DNA from: Pseudomonas lurida
GTDB taxonomy: Bacteria > Pseudomonadota > Gammaproteobacteria > Pseudomonadales > Pseudomonadaceae
Reading direction: 5' to 3'
Length of the DNA stretch: 64,000 nt
Assembly (NCBI RefSeq): GCF_013522705.1
Contig: NZ_JAAMRE010000007.1
Coordinates: forward strand, 143,136-207,135
Shown one piece after another: positions 18,420 to 31,361 of this stretch (its first letter is position 1; every line of letters starts with the position of its first letter). The notes beneath the pieces were generated by a model, which saw only the letters and a program-made list of their open reading frames with translations, was not told the origin of the DNA and ran no database searches. The position numbers and the translations under genes are program-made.

Positions 18420-19118
18420 TTACTCCTCGCGCAGGGTCTGGATCATGTAATTGACGTCGACGTCGTTGGCCAGCTTGTAGTGCTTGGTCAGCGGGTTGTA
18501 GGTCAGGCCGATGATGTCCTTGACGGTCAGCCCGGCCTGGCGGCTCCAGGCCCCCAGCTCGGAAGGGCGGATGAATTTCTTGAAGTCGTGGGTGCCGCGC
18601 GGCAACAGCTTCATGATGTACTCGGCGCCGATGATCGCGAACAGGTACGCCTTGGGGTTGCGGTTGATGGTGGAGAAAAACACTTGGCCGCCCGGCTTGA
18701 CCATACGGAAGCACGCGCGGATCACCGAGGACGGGTCCGGCACGTGTTCGAGCATTTCCAGGCACGTGACCACGTCGAATTGCCCGGGCATTTCCTCGGC
18801 CAGGGCTTCGGCGGTGATCTGGCGGTATTCAACGCTCACGCCGGACTCCAACTGGTGCAGCTGGGCCACGGCCAGTGGCGCTTCGCCCATGTCGATTCCC
18901 ATCACCGTGGCGCCGCGCTGGGCCATGGCTTCGCTGAGGATGCCGCCGCCGCAGCCGACGTCCAGCACCTTCTTGCCGGCCAGATTGACGCGTTCGTCAA
19001 TCCAGTTGACTCGCAGCGGGTTGATGTCGTGCAGCGGTTTGAACTCGCTTTCGCGGTCCCACCAGCGGTGAGCCAGGGCTTCGAATTTGGCGATTTCGGC
19101 GTGATCGACGTTGCTCAT
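18420..19118 (-). CDS. ubiG: Ubiquinone biosynthesis O-methyltransferase UbiG
   Basis: 232-residue SAM-dependent O-methyltransferase that carries out both O-methylations of ubiquinone synthesis. It begins with the UbiG signature ([34 protein letters not shown]). SAM motif I is [16 protein letters not shown], and [16 protein letters not shown] is motif II. Middle gene of the MTA deaminase-ubiG-mupP-yciK series on the minus strand. Confidence 0.95.
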   Translation of the reverse strand: MSNVDHAEIAKFEALAHRWWDRESEFKPLHDINPLRVNWIDERVNLAGKKVLDVGCGGGILSEAMAQRGATVMGIDMGEAPLAVAQLHQLESGVSVEYRQITAEALAEEMPGQFDVVTCLEMLEHVPDPSSVIRACFRMVKPGGQVFFSTINRNPKAYLFAIIGAEYIMKLLPRGTHDFKKFIRPSELGAWSRQAGLTVKDIIGLTYNPLTKHYKLANDVDVNYMIQTLREE

Positions 19119-19182
19119 GGTGCATCCTCTGAATCTGATAAATCGGTTGGCCGGTGCTGAACGCGCGGGTTCAACACCGTCG

Positions 19183-20514
19183 TTATTCGTGCTGCCCGCT
19201 GATGCGCCGGCCCCAGGCGATGGCCGTGGCGGTCAACTGTTGCTCATCCATGCGGGTCAATTGCCGGTCGTCGAGCAACTGCTTGCCGGCGACCCAAAGG
19301 TGTTTCACGCTGTCACGTCCGGTGGCATATATAAGCTGTGAGACCGGATCGTAGATCGGTTGTTGCGCCAGCCCCGACAGATCGAAGGCGACGATGTCCG
19401 CCGCCTTGCCCACTTCCAGCGAGCCGATCTCATTTTCCAGGCCCATGGCGCGCGCACCATTGAGCGTAGCCATGCGCAGCGCGCGATGCGCATCCAGAGC
19501 GGTGGCCGAACCGGCGACGGCCTTGGCCAGCATCGCAGCGGTGCGGGTTTCGCCGAGCAAGTCCAAGTCGTTGTTGCTGGCGGCGCCGTCGGTGCCCAGG
19601 GCCACATTAACGCCAGCCTGCCACAGACGTTCCACCGGGCAGAAGCCACTGGCCAGTTTCAGGTTCGACTCGGGGCAATGAATCACGCTGGTATTGCTTT
19701 CTACCAGCAAAACCAGGTCGTCCTCGCTGATTTGGGTCATGTGAACGGCCTGGAAGCGCGGCCCCAGCAGCCCCAGGCGACCCAGGCGCGCCAACGGTCG
19801 CTCGCCGGTCTTTTCGACGGCTTGCTGCACCTCGAAGGCGGTTTCGTGGACATGCATATGGATGGCGGCGTCGAGTTCTTCGGCGATGACCCGGATTTTC
19901 TCCAGGTTGGCGTCGCAGACGGTGTAGGGCGCATGGGGGCCGAAGGTGATCTTGATGCGCGGGTGGTGCTTGAGGTCGCCGAACAGCTCGATGCCCTGGC
20001 GGATCGCTTCATCGGCGCTGCCGGCGCCGGGGATCGGAAAGTCGAGGATCGGAATCGCGATCTGTGCGCGCATGCCGCTGTTGTGCACGCAGTCGCTGGC
20101 GACCTTGGGGTAGAAGTACATGTCGGAGAAACAGCTGATGCCGCCTTTGAGCTGTTCGGCGATCGCCAGGTCGGTGCCGTCGCGTACGAAGGCCTCGTCG
20201 ACCCACTTGGCCTCGGCGGGCCAGATGTGTTTTTCCAGCCAGGTCATCAGCGGCAGGTCGTCGGCCAGGCCGCGAAACAGGCTCATCGCCGCGTGCCCGT
20301 GGGCATTGATCAAGCCGGGGCTGAGCAGCATGCCCGGCAGCTCGCGCACCTCGGTGGCCTGCAGCTTCAGTGCCGCCGCCCGCGGGCCGATAAAGGCAAT
20401 GCGCCCGTCGCGAATCCCCAGGCCATGTTCCTTGAGTACCACGCCGGCCGGCTCCACAGGCACCAGCCAGGTCGGCAGCAGCAAGATGTCGAGCGGGGCG
20501 GCAGTGGCGGTCAT
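19183..20514 (-). CDS. Amidohydrolase, methylthioadenosine deaminase-like (PA3170 type)
   Basis: 443-residue TRZ/ATZ-family amidohydrolase. Metal ligands are visible: HxH in [17 protein letters not shown], His in [11 protein letters not shown], His in VHMTQIS and Asp in [14 protein letters not shown]. The PA3170 homologue deaminates 5'-methylthioadenosine to methylthioinosine, the route by which pseudomonads enter methionine salvage. The gene is divergent from an mtnA homologue, which should act two steps later. S-adenosylhomocysteine deamination is an alternative activity. Confidence 0.82.
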   Translation of the reverse strand: MTATAAPLDILLLPTWLVPVEPAGVVLKEHGLGIRDGRIAFIGPRAAALKLQATEVRELPGMLLSPGLINAHGHAAMSLFRGLADDLPLMTWLEKHIWPAEAKWVDEAFVRDGTDLAIAEQLKGGISCFSDMYFYPKVASDCVHNSGMRAQIAIPILDFPIPGAGSADEAIRQGIELFGDLKHHPRIKITFGPHAPYTVCDANLEKIRVIAEELDAAIHMHVHETAFEVQQAVEKTGERPLARLGRLGLLGPRFQAVHMTQISEDDLVLLVESNTSVIHCPESNLKLASGFCPVERLWQAGVNVALGTDGAASNNDLDLLGETRTAAMLAKAVAGSATALDAHRALRMATLNGARAMGLENEIGSLEVGKAADIVAFDLSGLAQQPIYDPVSQLIYATGRDSVKHLWVAGKQLLDDRQLTRMDEQQLTATAIAWGRRISGQHE

Positions 20515-20623
20515 CGCGGGCTTCTTCCTGGACAGCTATAAAAGAAGCGCGAAGTATACCCGAGCGTCCTGGCTGGCGGATCGCTATAATCGGCGGCTTT
20601 TGTTCATGAGTGCGGAGTAAGGG

Positions 20624-21694
20624 ATGCGCGATCGACTGTTGGCAGCGGAGAAAGTGAAGGCCATCGATTGGCGCGACGGCACGCTGCACCTGCTCGACCA
20701 ACGTGCCTTGCCGTCCCGGGAGAGTTGGATAGCCTGCGCCACGGTGGATGAAGTGGCGCAGGCCATTCGCGCGATGGTCGTGCGTGGCGCGGCAGCCATC
20801 GGTATCAGCGCCGCCTATGGCCTGGTGCTCGCCGCTCGGGCACGCATCGCCGAGGGCGGTGACTGGCAGGCCGGTTGGGAAGAAGACTACGCACTGCTCG
20901 CCGATACCCGTCCAACCGCGTCGAACCTGTTCTGGGCCCTCAAGTGCATGCGCGAGCGCCTCGACCGTCTCAAGCCGCACGCCGATCCGCTGGTTGCGCT
21001 GGAAGCCGAGGCCGTCGCGATTCACGAGAGTGACCGCGAGGCCAACCTCACCATGGCGCAATTGGGCGTCGAACTGATCCGCAGGCACCAGGGCAATGCC
21101 CAGGCCATTCTGACCCACGGCAACGCGGGCGCGCTGGCTACCGGCGGGGTCGGCACGGCGTTGGGAGTGATCCGCGGTGCCTTCCTGGAAGGCATGGTCG
21201 AGCAGGTTTATGTCAATGAAACGCGCCCGTGGCTGCAAGGCTCGCGCCTGAGCGCCTGGGAGTTGGCCGGCGAAGGCATCCCGGTACTGGTGAATGCCGA
21301 CTCGGCCGGCGCGCATATCCTCAAGACCAAAGGGGTGACCTGGGTGATCGTGGGTGCCGACTGCATCGCCGCCAACGGTGATGTGATCGGCAAGATCGGC
21401 ACCTATCAACTGGCGGTCTGCGCCATGCACCACGGCGTGCGTTTTATGGTGGTGGCGCCGAGTTCAACCCTGGACCTGATGATGGCTACCGGCGATGACG
21501 TTGCGCTGGAACAGCGCGATGCTGGCGAGTTGCTGGAGGTGGTGGGGCAGCGCCTGGACGTAGGGGCCTACAACCCGGTGTTCGACGTGACCCCTGCCGA
21601 CCTGATCGATGTGATCGTGACCGAAAAAGGCATCGTCGAGCGGCCGGACACCGCGAAATTGGCCAAGTTGATGTGCCGTAAGCGGCTGCACTGA
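20624..21694 (+). CDS. mtnA: Methylthioribose-1-phosphate isomerase homologue with altered active site
   Basis: 356-residue member of the MtnA/eIF2B-alpha-like family, aligned over its whole length ([17 protein letters not shown] to CRKRLH). Canonical MtnA converts methylthioribose-1-P to methylthioribulose-1-P using a Cys in THCN(A/T)G and an Asp in GADRI. Here the Cys is Gly166 (THGNAG, codon GGC at 21119-21121). Also changed are RGAPAIG to RGAAAIG (Ala57), ADETRP to VNETRP (Asn198), GADRI to GADCI (Cys247 after Asp246) and NKIGTY to GKIGTY (Gly256). The rest of the protein is well preserved and the frame is open. It may be inactive or have a new role. TAAGGG precedes the ATG. Confidence 0.8.
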   Translation: MRDRLLAAEKVKAIDWRDGTLHLLDQRALPSRESWIACATVDEVAQAIRAMVVRGAAAIGISAAYGLVLAARARIAEGGDWQAGWEEDYALLADTRPTASNLFWALKCMRERLDRLKPHADPLVALEAEAVAIHESDREANLTMAQLGVELIRRHQGNAQAILTHGNAGALATGGVGTALGVIRGAFLEGMVEQVYVNETRPWLQGSRLSAWELAGEGIPVLVNADSAGAHILKTKGVTWVIVGADCIAANGDVIGKIGTYQLAVCAMHHGVRFMVVAPSSTLDLMMATGDDVALEQRDAGELLEVVGQRLDVGAYNPVFDVTPADLIDVIVTEKGIVERPDTAKLAKLMCRKRLH

Positions 21695-21718
21695 AGTTTG
21701 TGTGGGGGCTGAAATGGT

Positions 21719-21790
21719 CATCGGGGGCAAGCCCCCTCTCACACTTGAAGTGTGAACACCGTCAAATGTGGGAGGGGGCTTGCCCCCGAT
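21719..21790. repeat. REPIN: two facing REP sequences
   Basis: Left arm ATCGGGGGCAAGCCCCCTC (from 21719) and right arm GAGGGGGCTTGCCCCCGAT (to 21790) are inverted copies, separated by a short spacer with its own small dyad. It lies just after mtnA. The remaining 330 bases to gyrA hold the gyrA promoter and leader; no gene is visible there. Confidence 0.85.
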
Positions 21791-22117
21791 TGGCCCTGAA
21801 AGTCAATAAAACCCTCGGATCCGCCCTCGAAAAACACCACCACCCCACCTCTGAGCCCCTCTCGTCGCCCTCAAGCCTGTCATCCGTCAACTTACTATGC
21901 TCCATGCCCATCAAGGGGATAGGTGCGTGGCGGCGATTGTGATAACATCCGGCGGTTTCCAAGGCCACCCCGAGGGGTGTCCTATAACGTGCAGATCCGT
22001 GTCATAACTCGTTGATTTGTCGTAAGTCGTTGCCAGGCACTCTGCCGGCAGCGGCGAGCTTCGTTCGTCCCGAATGGATGTGACGAAGTTTCACCCGAAA
22101 AAGGAATCAGGCTTCTC

Positions 22118-24772
<2,655 letters not shown>

Positions 24773-24782
24773 GCGGACACAC

Positions 24783-24815
24783 AGGGGGCGGATGAAGATT
24801 CGCCCCCTTGTTGTT
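24783..24815 (+). terminator. Rho-independent terminator of gyrA
   Basis: AGGGGGCG (24783-24790) and CGCCCCCT (24801-24808) form a perfect 8-bp stem, followed by TGTTGTTTGT. Position 10 bases after the gyrA stop fits. Confidence 0.85.
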
Positions 24816-24857
24816 TGTCCCTTATGAAATAACACGTCCTTTGGCTGGACGCGGTCA

Positions 24858-24946
24858 ATGTGGGAGCTGGCTCGCCTGCGATGGTGGCGCCGCGGTATCA
24901 CTGCGCTACCGAGGTGCCCTTATCGCAGGCAAGCCAGCTCCCACAA
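24858..24946. repeat. REPIN between gyrA and serC
   Basis: GTGGGAGCTGGCTCGCCTGC at the left pairs with GCAGGCAAGCCAGCTCCCAC at the right; the centre holds a further GC-rich dyad. This is a different REP sequence class (GAGCTGGCT core) from the GAGGGGGCTTGCC copies elsewhere in the window. Confidence 0.85.
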
Positions 24947-25015
24947 GGGTTCGCTCCGGAGAAAGGTTGTTACCGAACATGATTGCAGCCCCACCAGATC
25001 AGAGTGAGATTGGAT

Positions 25016-26101
25016 GTGAGCAAGAGAGCCTATAACTTCTGTGCCGGTCCCGCGGCGCTTCCTGAAGCAGTCCTGCAGCGCGCGCAGGGTGAACTCCTCG
25101 ACTGGCATGGAAAAGGCCTCTCCGTGATGGAAATGAGCCATCGCAGCGATGAGTTCGTGTCCATCGCCACCAAGGCCGAGCAGGATCTGCGCGACTTGCT
25201 CGACATTCCATCCAACTACAAAGTGCTGTTCCTGCAAGGCGGTGCCAGCCAGCAATTCGCCCAGATCCCGCTGAACCTGCTGCCGGAAGACGGCACTGCG
25301 GACTATATCGACACCGGCATCTGGGGGCAGAAAGCGATTGAGGAGGCCTCGCGCTACGGCCACGTCAATGTGGCGGGCACCGCCAAGCCTTACGATTATT
25401 TCGCCATTCCCGGACAGAACGAGTGGAAGCTGTCGAAAGACGCGGCGTACGTGCACTACGTCGCGAACGAAACCATCGGCGGCCTTGAATTCGACTGGGT
25501 ACCGCAAGTGGGTGACGTTCCGCTGGTGTGCGACATGTCCTCGGACATTCTCTCGCGTCCCATCGACGTGTCGCGCTACGGCATGATCTACGCCGGGGCC
25601 CAGAAGAACATCGGCCCGAGCGGCATTCTGGTCAACATTATCCGCGAAGACCTGCTGGGCCGCGCCCGGTCGGTCTGCCCGACCATGCTCAACTACAAGG
25701 TCGCGGCCGATAACGGCTCGATGTACAACACCCCGCCGGCCTTCGCCTGGTACCTCTCCGGCCTGGTGTTCGAGTGGCTCAAGGAGCAGGGCGGCGTGGC
25801 GGCCATGGGCAAGCTTAATGAAGTGAAGAAGCGCACCCTGTACGACTTCATCGACGCCAGCGGCCTCTACAGCAATCCGATCAACAAAACCGATCGCTCG
25901 TGGATGAACGTGCCATTCCGCCTGGCCGACGATCGCCTGGACAAGCCGTTCCTGGCCGGCGCGGACGAGCGCGGTCTGCTCAACCTCAAGGGTCACCGTT
26001 CGGTGGGCGGCATGCGCGCCTCCATCTACAACGCTGTCGACATCAACGCGATCAACGCGCTGGTGGCCTACATGGCAGAGTTCGAAAAGGAACACGGCTA
26101 A
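25016..26101 (+). CDS. serC: Phosphoserine/phosphohydroxythreonine aminotransferase SerC
   Basis: 361-residue class V PLP aminotransferase for serine and pyridoxal-phosphate synthesis. The GTG start at 25016 gives the conserved N-terminus (V)SKRAYNFCAGPAALPEAVL; an upstream ATG would add unconserved residues. PLP lysine is K197 in YAGAQKNIGPSG. HRSVGGMRASIYNA marks the C-terminal domain. Its stop overlaps the pheA start by one base (TAATG), beginning a translationally coupled series that runs through cmk. Confidence 0.95.
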   Translation: MSKRAYNFCAGPAALPEAVLQRAQGELLDWHGKGLSVMEMSHRSDEFVSIATKAEQDLRDLLDIPSNYKVLFLQGGASQQFAQIPLNLLPEDGTADYIDTGIWGQKAIEEASRYGHVNVAGTAKPYDYFAIPGQNEWKLSKDAAYVHYVANETIGGLEFDWVPQVGDVPLVCDMSSDILSRPIDVSRYGMIYAGAQKNIGPSGILVNIIREDLLGRARSVCPTMLNYKVAADNGSMYNTPPAFAWYLSGLVFEWLKEQGGVAAMGKLNEVKKRTLYDFIDASGLYSNPINKTDRSWMNVPFRLADDRLDKPFLAGADERGLLNLKGHRSVGGMRASIYNAVDINAINALVAYMAEFEKEHG

Positions 26102-27195
26102 TGTCTGAACAAGAACTCAAGGCCCTGCGCGTGCGCATTGACAGCCTGGATGAGAAAGTCCTGGAGCTGATCAGTGAGCGCGCGCGGTGCGCCCAGGAAG
26201 TGGCGCGGGTGAAGATGGCGTCCCTGGCGGAAGGCGAAGTGCCGGTTTTCTACCGGCCGGAGCGCGAAGCCCAGGTGCTCAAGCGTGTGATGGAGCGCAA
26301 CAAAGGGCCGCTGGGTAACGAAGAGATGGCGCGGTTGTTCCGTGAAATCATGTCGTCGTGCCTGGCCCTGGAGCAGCCGCTGAAAGTGGCCTACCTCGGT
26401 CCCGAGGGCACCTTCACCCAGGCGGCGGCCATGAAGCACTTCGGCCACGCAGTGATCAGCAAGCCAATGGCGGCGATCGACGAAGTGTTCCGAGAAGTGG
26501 CGGCCGGTGCGGTGAATTTCGGCGTGGTGCCGGTGGAAAATTCCACCGAAGGCGCGGTCAACCACACGCTGGACAGCTTCCTCGAGCACGACATGGTGAT
26601 CTGCGGCGAAGTCGAGCTGCGTATCCACCATCACCTGCTGGTGGGCGAGAACACCAAGACCGACAGCATCAGCCGCATCTATTCCCACGCCCAGTCCCTG
26701 GCTCAGTGCCGCAAGTGGCTGGACGCCCACTACCCGAATGTCGAGCGGGTGGCGGTGTCCAGCAACGCCGAGGCGGCCAAGCGGGTCAAGGGCGAGTGGA
26801 ACTCGGCGGCGATCGCCGGTGACATGGCGGCGGGCCTGTATGGCCTGACGCGCCTGGCCGAAAAAATCGAGGACCGCCCGGACAACTCCACGCGCTTTTT
26901 GATGATCGGTAACCAGGAAGTGCCGCCGACCGGCGACGACAAGACCTCGATCATCGTTTCCATGAGCAACAAGCCTGGCGCGCTGCATGAGCTGCTGGTG
27001 CCGTTCCATGACAATGGGATCGACCTGACGCGTATCGAGACTCGACCTTCACGCAGCGGTAAATGGACCTACGTGTTCTTTATCGATTTCGTCGGCCATC
27101 ACCGCGACCCGCTGGTCAAGGGCGTGCTCGAGAAAATCAGTCAGGAAGCCGTGGCACTCAAGGTGCTGGGCTCTTACCCGAAAGCGGTTTTGTGA
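26101..27195 (+). CDS. pheA: Bifunctional chorismate mutase/prephenate dehydratase (P-protein)
   Basis: 364 residues in three parts: an AroQ chorismate mutase domain (residues about 1-90, LRVRIDSLDEKVLELISERARCAQEV), a prephenate dehydratase domain (VAYLGPEGTFTQAAAMKHFG, VPVENSTEGAVNHTLD, DNSTRFLMIG) and a C-terminal ACT regulatory domain (SIIVSMSNKPGALHELLVPFHDNGIDLTRIETRPS), the phenylalanine feedback site. Makes phenylpyruvate. Nine bases before hisC. Confidence 0.97.
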   Translation: MSEQELKALRVRIDSLDEKVLELISERARCAQEVARVKMASLAEGEVPVFYRPEREAQVLKRVMERNKGPLGNEEMARLFREIMSSCLALEQPLKVAYLGPEGTFTQAAAMKHFGHAVISKPMAAIDEVFREVAAGAVNFGVVPVENSTEGAVNHTLDSFLEHDMVICGEVELRIHHHLLVGENTKTDSISRIYSHAQSLAQCRKWLDAHYPNVERVAVSSNAEAAKRVKGEWNSAAIAGDMAAGLYGLTRLAEKIEDRPDNSTRFLMIGNQEVPPTGDDKTSIIVSMSNKPGALHELLVPFHDNGIDLTRIETRPSRSGKWTYVFFIDFVGHHRDPLVKGVLEKISQEAVALKVLGSYPKAVL

Positions 27196-27204
27196 GGCGT
27201 TAAC

Positions 27205-28317
27205 ATGAGTGGCAACTTCCTCGCCCTGGCGCAGCCGGGCGTGCAACAACTGTCGCCTTACGTTCCGGGCAAGCCGGTGGACGAGCTGGCGCGTGAGTTG
27301 AATCTGGACCCGGCGAGCATCGTCAAGCTGGCCAGTAACGAGAACCCCCTGGGCCCGAGCCCGAAGGTACTGGCGGCGATTCGTGAAGAACTGGCCGAGC
27401 TGACCCGCTATCCGGATGGCAACGGCTTCGCGCTCAAGTCCCTGTTGGCGGAACAATGCCGGGTGGAGCTGAACCAGGTGACCCTGGGCAACGGCTCCAA
27501 TGACATTCTGGAGTTGGTCGGCCGCGCTTACCTGGCGCCCGGCTTGAACGCAGTGTTCAGCGAGCATGCATTTGCGGTCTATCCGATCGTGACCCAGGCT
27601 GTCGGCGCCGAGGCGCGGGTGATTGCGGCCAAGGAGTGGGGGCATGACCTGCCGGCCATGCTGGCGGCTATCGATGCGCAGACCCGCGTGGTCTTCATCG
27701 CGAATCCAAACAACCCGACCGGCACCTGGTTCGGTGCCGAGGCCTTGAATGACTTCCTGCAGGACGTGCCCGAGCATGTGCTGGTGGTGCTGGACGAGGC
27801 CTACATCGAGTACGCCGAAGGCAGCGACCTGCCGGATGGCCTGGATTTCCTCGCCGCGTATCCGAACCTTTTGGTGTCGCGTACGTTTTCCAAGGCCTAT
27901 GGCCTGGCGTCGCTGCGGGTGGGCTATGGCTTGTCGAGCGCGGTGGTCGCCGATGTGCTTAACCGGGTGCGTCAACCGTTCAACGTCAACAGCCTGGCCC
28001 TGGCCGCGGCCTGTGCGGCGGTCAAGGATGTCGACTACCTGGAGGAAAGCCGTCGCCTCAACGAGCGTGGTATGCAGCAGTTGCAGGACGGCTTCCGTGA
28101 GTTGGGCCTGGGTTGGATCCCGTCCAAGGGTAATTTCATTTGCGTCGACCTCGGCCAGGTAGCCGCGCCGGTATTCCAGGGGTTGCTGCGCGAAGGCGTG
28201 ATCGTGCGCCCGGTGGCCAATTACGGCATGCCGAACCACCTGCGAGTCACCATCGGTCTGCCGGCTGAAAACAGCCGCTTCCTGGAGGCGCTGGCCAAGG
28301 TTCTGGCTCGTGGTTGA
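27205..28317 (+). CDS. hisC: Histidinol-phosphate aminotransferase, aromatic-operon copy
   Basis: 370-residue class I/II PLP aminotransferase. It has LASNENPLGPSP near the N-terminus, NPNNPTG, DEAYIEY and the PLP lysine K230 in SRTFSKAYGLASLRVGYG. Position between pheA and tyrA/aroA corresponds to hisC2 (PA3165) of P. aeruginosa, which probably transaminates aromatic keto acids as well as imidazole acetol phosphate. Overlaps the next gene by eight bases if that gene starts at its GTG. Confidence 0.93.
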   Translation: MSGNFLALAQPGVQQLSPYVPGKPVDELARELNLDPASIVKLASNENPLGPSPKVLAAIREELAELTRYPDGNGFALKSLLAEQCRVELNQVTLGNGSNDILELVGRAYLAPGLNAVFSEHAFAVYPIVTQAVGAEARVIAAKEWGHDLPAMLAAIDAQTRVVFIANPNNPTGTWFGAEALNDFLQDVPEHVLVVLDEAYIEYAEGSDLPDGLDFLAAYPNLLVSRTFSKAYGLASLRVGYGLSSAVVADVLNRVRQPFNVNSLALAAACAAVKDVDYLEESRRLNERGMQQLQDGFRELGLGWIPSKGNFICVDLGQVAAPVFQGLLREGVIVRPVANYGMPNHLRVTIGLPAENSRFLEALAKVLARG

Positions 28318-30556
28318 TGTCACTGCATTGCAACCTGTTGTGCCTATGATCGGTCGCCTGGTGGTGGTCGGCCTGGGGTTGATCGGTGGTTCATTCGCCA
28401 GGGGCCTGCGTGAAAGCGGGCTATGCGGCGAGGTGGTAGGCGTCGATCTGGACCCGCAATCGCGCCAGTTGGCGGTTGAGCTGGGCGTAGTAGATCGCTG
28501 CGAAGCCGACCTGGCGCTGGCGTGCCAGGGGGCCGATGTGATTCAGTTGGCCGTACCGATCCTGGCCATGGAGAAGTTACTCGCGGTGCTTGCGCGGATG
28601 GACCTTGGGCAAGCGATTCTTACCGATGTCGGCAGTGCCAAGGGCAACGTGGTGCGCGCGGCGCAACTGGCCTTTGGCGGCATGCCGGCGCGCTTCGTGC
28701 CTGGGCATCCGATTGCCGGCTCCGAGCAGAGCGGGGTCGAGGCGTCGAATGCGCAGTTGTTCCGCCGCCACAAAGTCATCCTCACGCCGCTTGAGCAAAC
28801 CGATCCGGCGGCTCTGGCAGTGGTGGATCGTTTGTGGCGCGAGCTGGGGGCGGATGTCGAGCATATGCAGGTCGAACGCCACGACGAAGTGCTGGCGGCG
28901 ACCAGTCATCTGCCGCACCTGCTCGCGTTTGGTCTGGTGGATTCGCTGGCCAAGCGCAACGAGAACCTTGAGATTTTTCGTTATGCCGCCGGTGGTTTCC
29001 GCGATTTCACGCGCATTGCCGGCAGCGACCCGGTGATGTGGCACGACATCTTCCTGGCTAATCGCGAGGCGGTGTTGCGCACGCTAGACACCTTCCGCAG
29101 CGACCTCGACGCCTTACGCGACGCGGTGGATGCCGGGGACGGCCATCAATTATTGGGGGTGTTCACTCGTGCGCGGGTGGCGCGTGAACATTTCAGCAAG
29201 ATCCTGGCTCGCCGGGCCTATATGGAAACCGCTGTGGACGCCCAAGCGCTGACGTTTCTCGCCAACCCGGGTGGCCGCTTGAACGGTCGCATCCGGGTGC
29301 CGGGCGACAAGTCGATCTCCCATCGGTCGATCATGCTAGGCTCGTTGGCTGAGGGCGTAACCGAGATCGAAGGTTTCCTGGAGGGCGAAGATGCCCTGGC
29401 GACCTTGCAGGCGTTTCGCGACATGGGGGTGGTGATCGAGGGGCCGCACCATGGTCGCGTGACCATCCATGGTGTGGGCCTGCATGGCTTGAAGCCTGCA
29501 CCCGGGCCGATTTATCTGGGTAACTCCGGTACGTCCATGCGGCTGCTCTGTGGGTTGCTGGCCGCGCAACGCTTCGACAGCGTGTTGACCGGCGATGCGT
29601 CGCTGTCCAAGCGCCCGATGAACCGCGTGGCCGAGCCGCTGCGGGCGATGGGCGCGCTGATCGAGACCGGCCCGCAAGGTCGCCCACCGTTGACCATCCG
29701 TGGCGGCCAGCCATTGAAGGGCTTGACCTACACGCTGCCGATGGCCAGTGCCCAGGTTAAATCCAGCCTGCTGCTGGCCGGCCTGTATGCCGACGGCAGG
29801 ACTGCGGTGACTGAGCCCGCGCCGACCCGCGATCATACCGAACGCATGCTGCGTGGTTTTGGTTATCCGGTGACGGTGGAGGGCGCGACGGCGTCGGTCG
29901 AGTCCGGCCATGCGTTGGCGGCGACCTCGATTGAAGTGCCGGGGGATATCTCCTCGGCGGCGTTCTTTCTGGTGGCTGCTTCGATTGCCGAGGGTTCGGA
30001 GTTGGTGCTGGAGCACGTTGGTATCAATCCGACGCGGACTGGGGTGATCGATATCCTGCGGTTGATGGGCGCGGATATCCGCGTGGAAAACCTGCGCGAA
30101 GTGGGCGCGGAGCCGGTTGCCGATCTGCGGGTACGCGCTGCGGCGTTGAAAGGTATCGAGATTCCCGAGGCTTTGGTGCCGTTGGCGATCGATGAGTTTC
30201 CGGTGTTATTTATCGCAGCTGCGTGTGCTGCGGGGCGCACTGTGTTGCGCGGTGCCCAGGAGCTGCGTGTGAAGGAGTCCGATCGCATCCAGGTCATGGC
30301 CGACGGTCTGGCGGCGCTGGGTGTGAAGTGTGAAGCCACCCCGGATGGGCTTATCATTGACGGTGGCCCGATGGCCGGTGGTGAGGTTCATGCCCATGGC
30401 GACCACCGCATCGCGATGGCCTTCAGTGTGGCTGCTCTAAGGGCGGCGGCGCCGATTCGTATCCATTACTGCGCCAATGTTGCTACGTCTTTTCCGAATT
30501 TTCTTACACTGTGTGCCCAAGTCGGCATCCGTGTTGCCCAAGAGGCTCAATTGTGA
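28310..30556 (+). CDS. Fused prephenate/arogenate dehydrogenase and EPSP synthase (TyrA-AroA)
   Basis: 748-residue fusion. The N-terminal about 290 residues are TyrA (Rossmann [39 protein letters not shown]). The rest is AroA, 5-enolpyruvylshikimate-3-phosphate synthase ([57 protein letters not shown]). The fusion is typical of Pseudomonas (PA3164). The GTG at 28310 has AAGG eight bases before it; an ATG 12 codons later (28346) would also keep the Rossmann fold but lacks a ribosome-binding site. The stop overlaps the cmk start (GTGA). Confidence 0.95.
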   Translation: MVDVTALQPVVPMIGRLVVVGLGLIGGSFARGLRESGLCGEVVGVDLDPQSRQLAVELGVVDRCEADLALACQGADVIQLAVPILAMEKLLAVLARMDLGQAILTDVGSAKGNVVRAAQLAFGGMPARFVPGHPIAGSEQSGVEASNAQLFRRHKVILTPLEQTDPAALAVVDRLWRELGADVEHMQVERHDEVLAATSHLPHLLAFGLVDSLAKRNENLEIFRYAAGGFRDFTRIAGSDPVMWHDIFLANREAVLRTLDTFRSDLDALRDAVDAGDGHQLLGVFTRARVAREHFSKILARRAYMETAVDAQALTFLANPGGRLNGRIRVPGDKSISHRSIMLGSLAEGVTEIEGFLEGEDALATLQAFRDMGVVIEGPHHGRVTIHGVGLHGLKPAPGPIYLGNSGTSMRLLCGLLAAQRFDSVLTGDASLSKRPMNRVAEPLRAMGALIETGPQGRPPLTIRGGQPLKGLTYTLPMASAQVKSSLLLAGLYADGRTAVTEPAPTRDHTERMLRGFGYPVTVEGATASVESGHALAATSIEVPGDISSAAFFLVAASIAEGSELVLEHVGINPTRTGVIDILRLMGADIRVENLREVGAEPVADLRVRAAALKGIEIPEALVPLAIDEFPVLFIAAACAAGRTVLRGAQELRVKESDRIQVMADGLAALGVKCEATPDGLIIDGGPMAGGEVHAHGDHRIAMAFSVAALRAAAPIRIHYCANVATSFPNFLTLCAQVGIRVAQEAQL

Positions 30557-31242
30557 ATATCAAAGCACCGGTGATAACCATCGACGGGCCAAGCGGTTCG
30601 GGTAAAGGCACGATCGCCGGCATCCTGGCCAAGCGCCTCGGCTGGGGCCTGCTGGATTCCGGCGCGCTGTATCGTCTGCTGGCATTTGCTGCGCGCAATC
30701 ATGGCGTCGATTTGACCAACGAGGAATCCCTGAAACTGCTGGCGGCGCACCTTGATGTGCAGTTCGTCGGGGCGACGGAAGGCCATCCCCAGCGCATCAT
30801 CCTCGAAGGCGATGATGTGACGGACGACCTGCGTAACGAACAGGTAGGCTCCTTGGCCTCCCAGGTTGCCGCGCTGCCGGCGGTGCGTGACGCGTTGCTG
30901 CAGCGTCAGCGGGCTTTCCAGGAAGCGCCGGGGCTGGTGGCCGACGGCCGCGACATGGGCACCGTGGTGTTTCCCGACGCGCCGCTGAAGATTTTCCTGA
31001 CGGCCAGCGCCGAGGAACGGGCGCGCCGCCGCTACTTGCAGTTGAAGGGCAAAGTCGATGGTGTTAGTCTGTCGAGTCTGCTAGATGAGATCCGTGCACG
31101 CGATGAGCGTGATACCCAGCGCGCAGTAGCCCCGCTCAAACCGGCGGCTGATGCCATCCAGCTGGATTCCACGGAGTTGTCCATCGATCAGGTGCTGGAA
31201 CGCATCATGAGCGAGATCGCCATTCGCGACATCGCCGGGTGA
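30553..31242 (+). CDS. cmk: Cytidylate kinase
   Basis: 229 residues. P-loop [11 protein letters not shown] in [13 protein letters not shown], and [12 protein letters not shown], the CMP-binding motif, identify Cmk, which phosphorylates CMP and dCMP. Start is the GTG overlapping the tyrA/aroA stop, giving (V)[16 protein letters not shown]. About 120 bases precede rpsA, the conserved cmk-rpsA pair of proteobacteria. Confidence 0.96.
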   Translation: MNIKAPVITIDGPSGSGKGTIAGILAKRLGWGLLDSGALYRLLAFAARNHGVDLTNEESLKLLAAHLDVQFVGATEGHPQRIILEGDDVTDDLRNEQVGSLASQVAALPAVRDALLQRQRAFQEAPGLVADGRDMGTVVFPDAPLKIFLTASAEERARRRYLQLKGKVDGVSLSSLLDEIRARDERDTQRAVAPLKPAADAIQLDSTELSIDQVLERIMSEIAIRDIAG

Positions 31243-31300
31243 CCAAGAAGGCTGCAGGGGACCAGTCATAGTCCTGTGGTGCTTCTTTTAATTGAAACTG

Positions 31301-31345
31301 ACCCACACCGTCTGGGGTGTGGAGATGGGCGTATTCTTCGCCCTT
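31301..31345 (+). promoter_or_regulatory. Structured rpsA 5' leader (two hairpins)
   Basis: Two stems can form before the rpsA ribosome-binding site: CCACACC/GGTGTGG (31303-31309 with 31316-31322) and GGGCG/CGCCC (31327-31331 with 31339-31343). S1 represses its own translation through leader hairpins in E. coli, so the same may hold here (inference). Confidence 0.45.
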
Positions 31346-31361
31346 ATCAACAGGAATTAAA

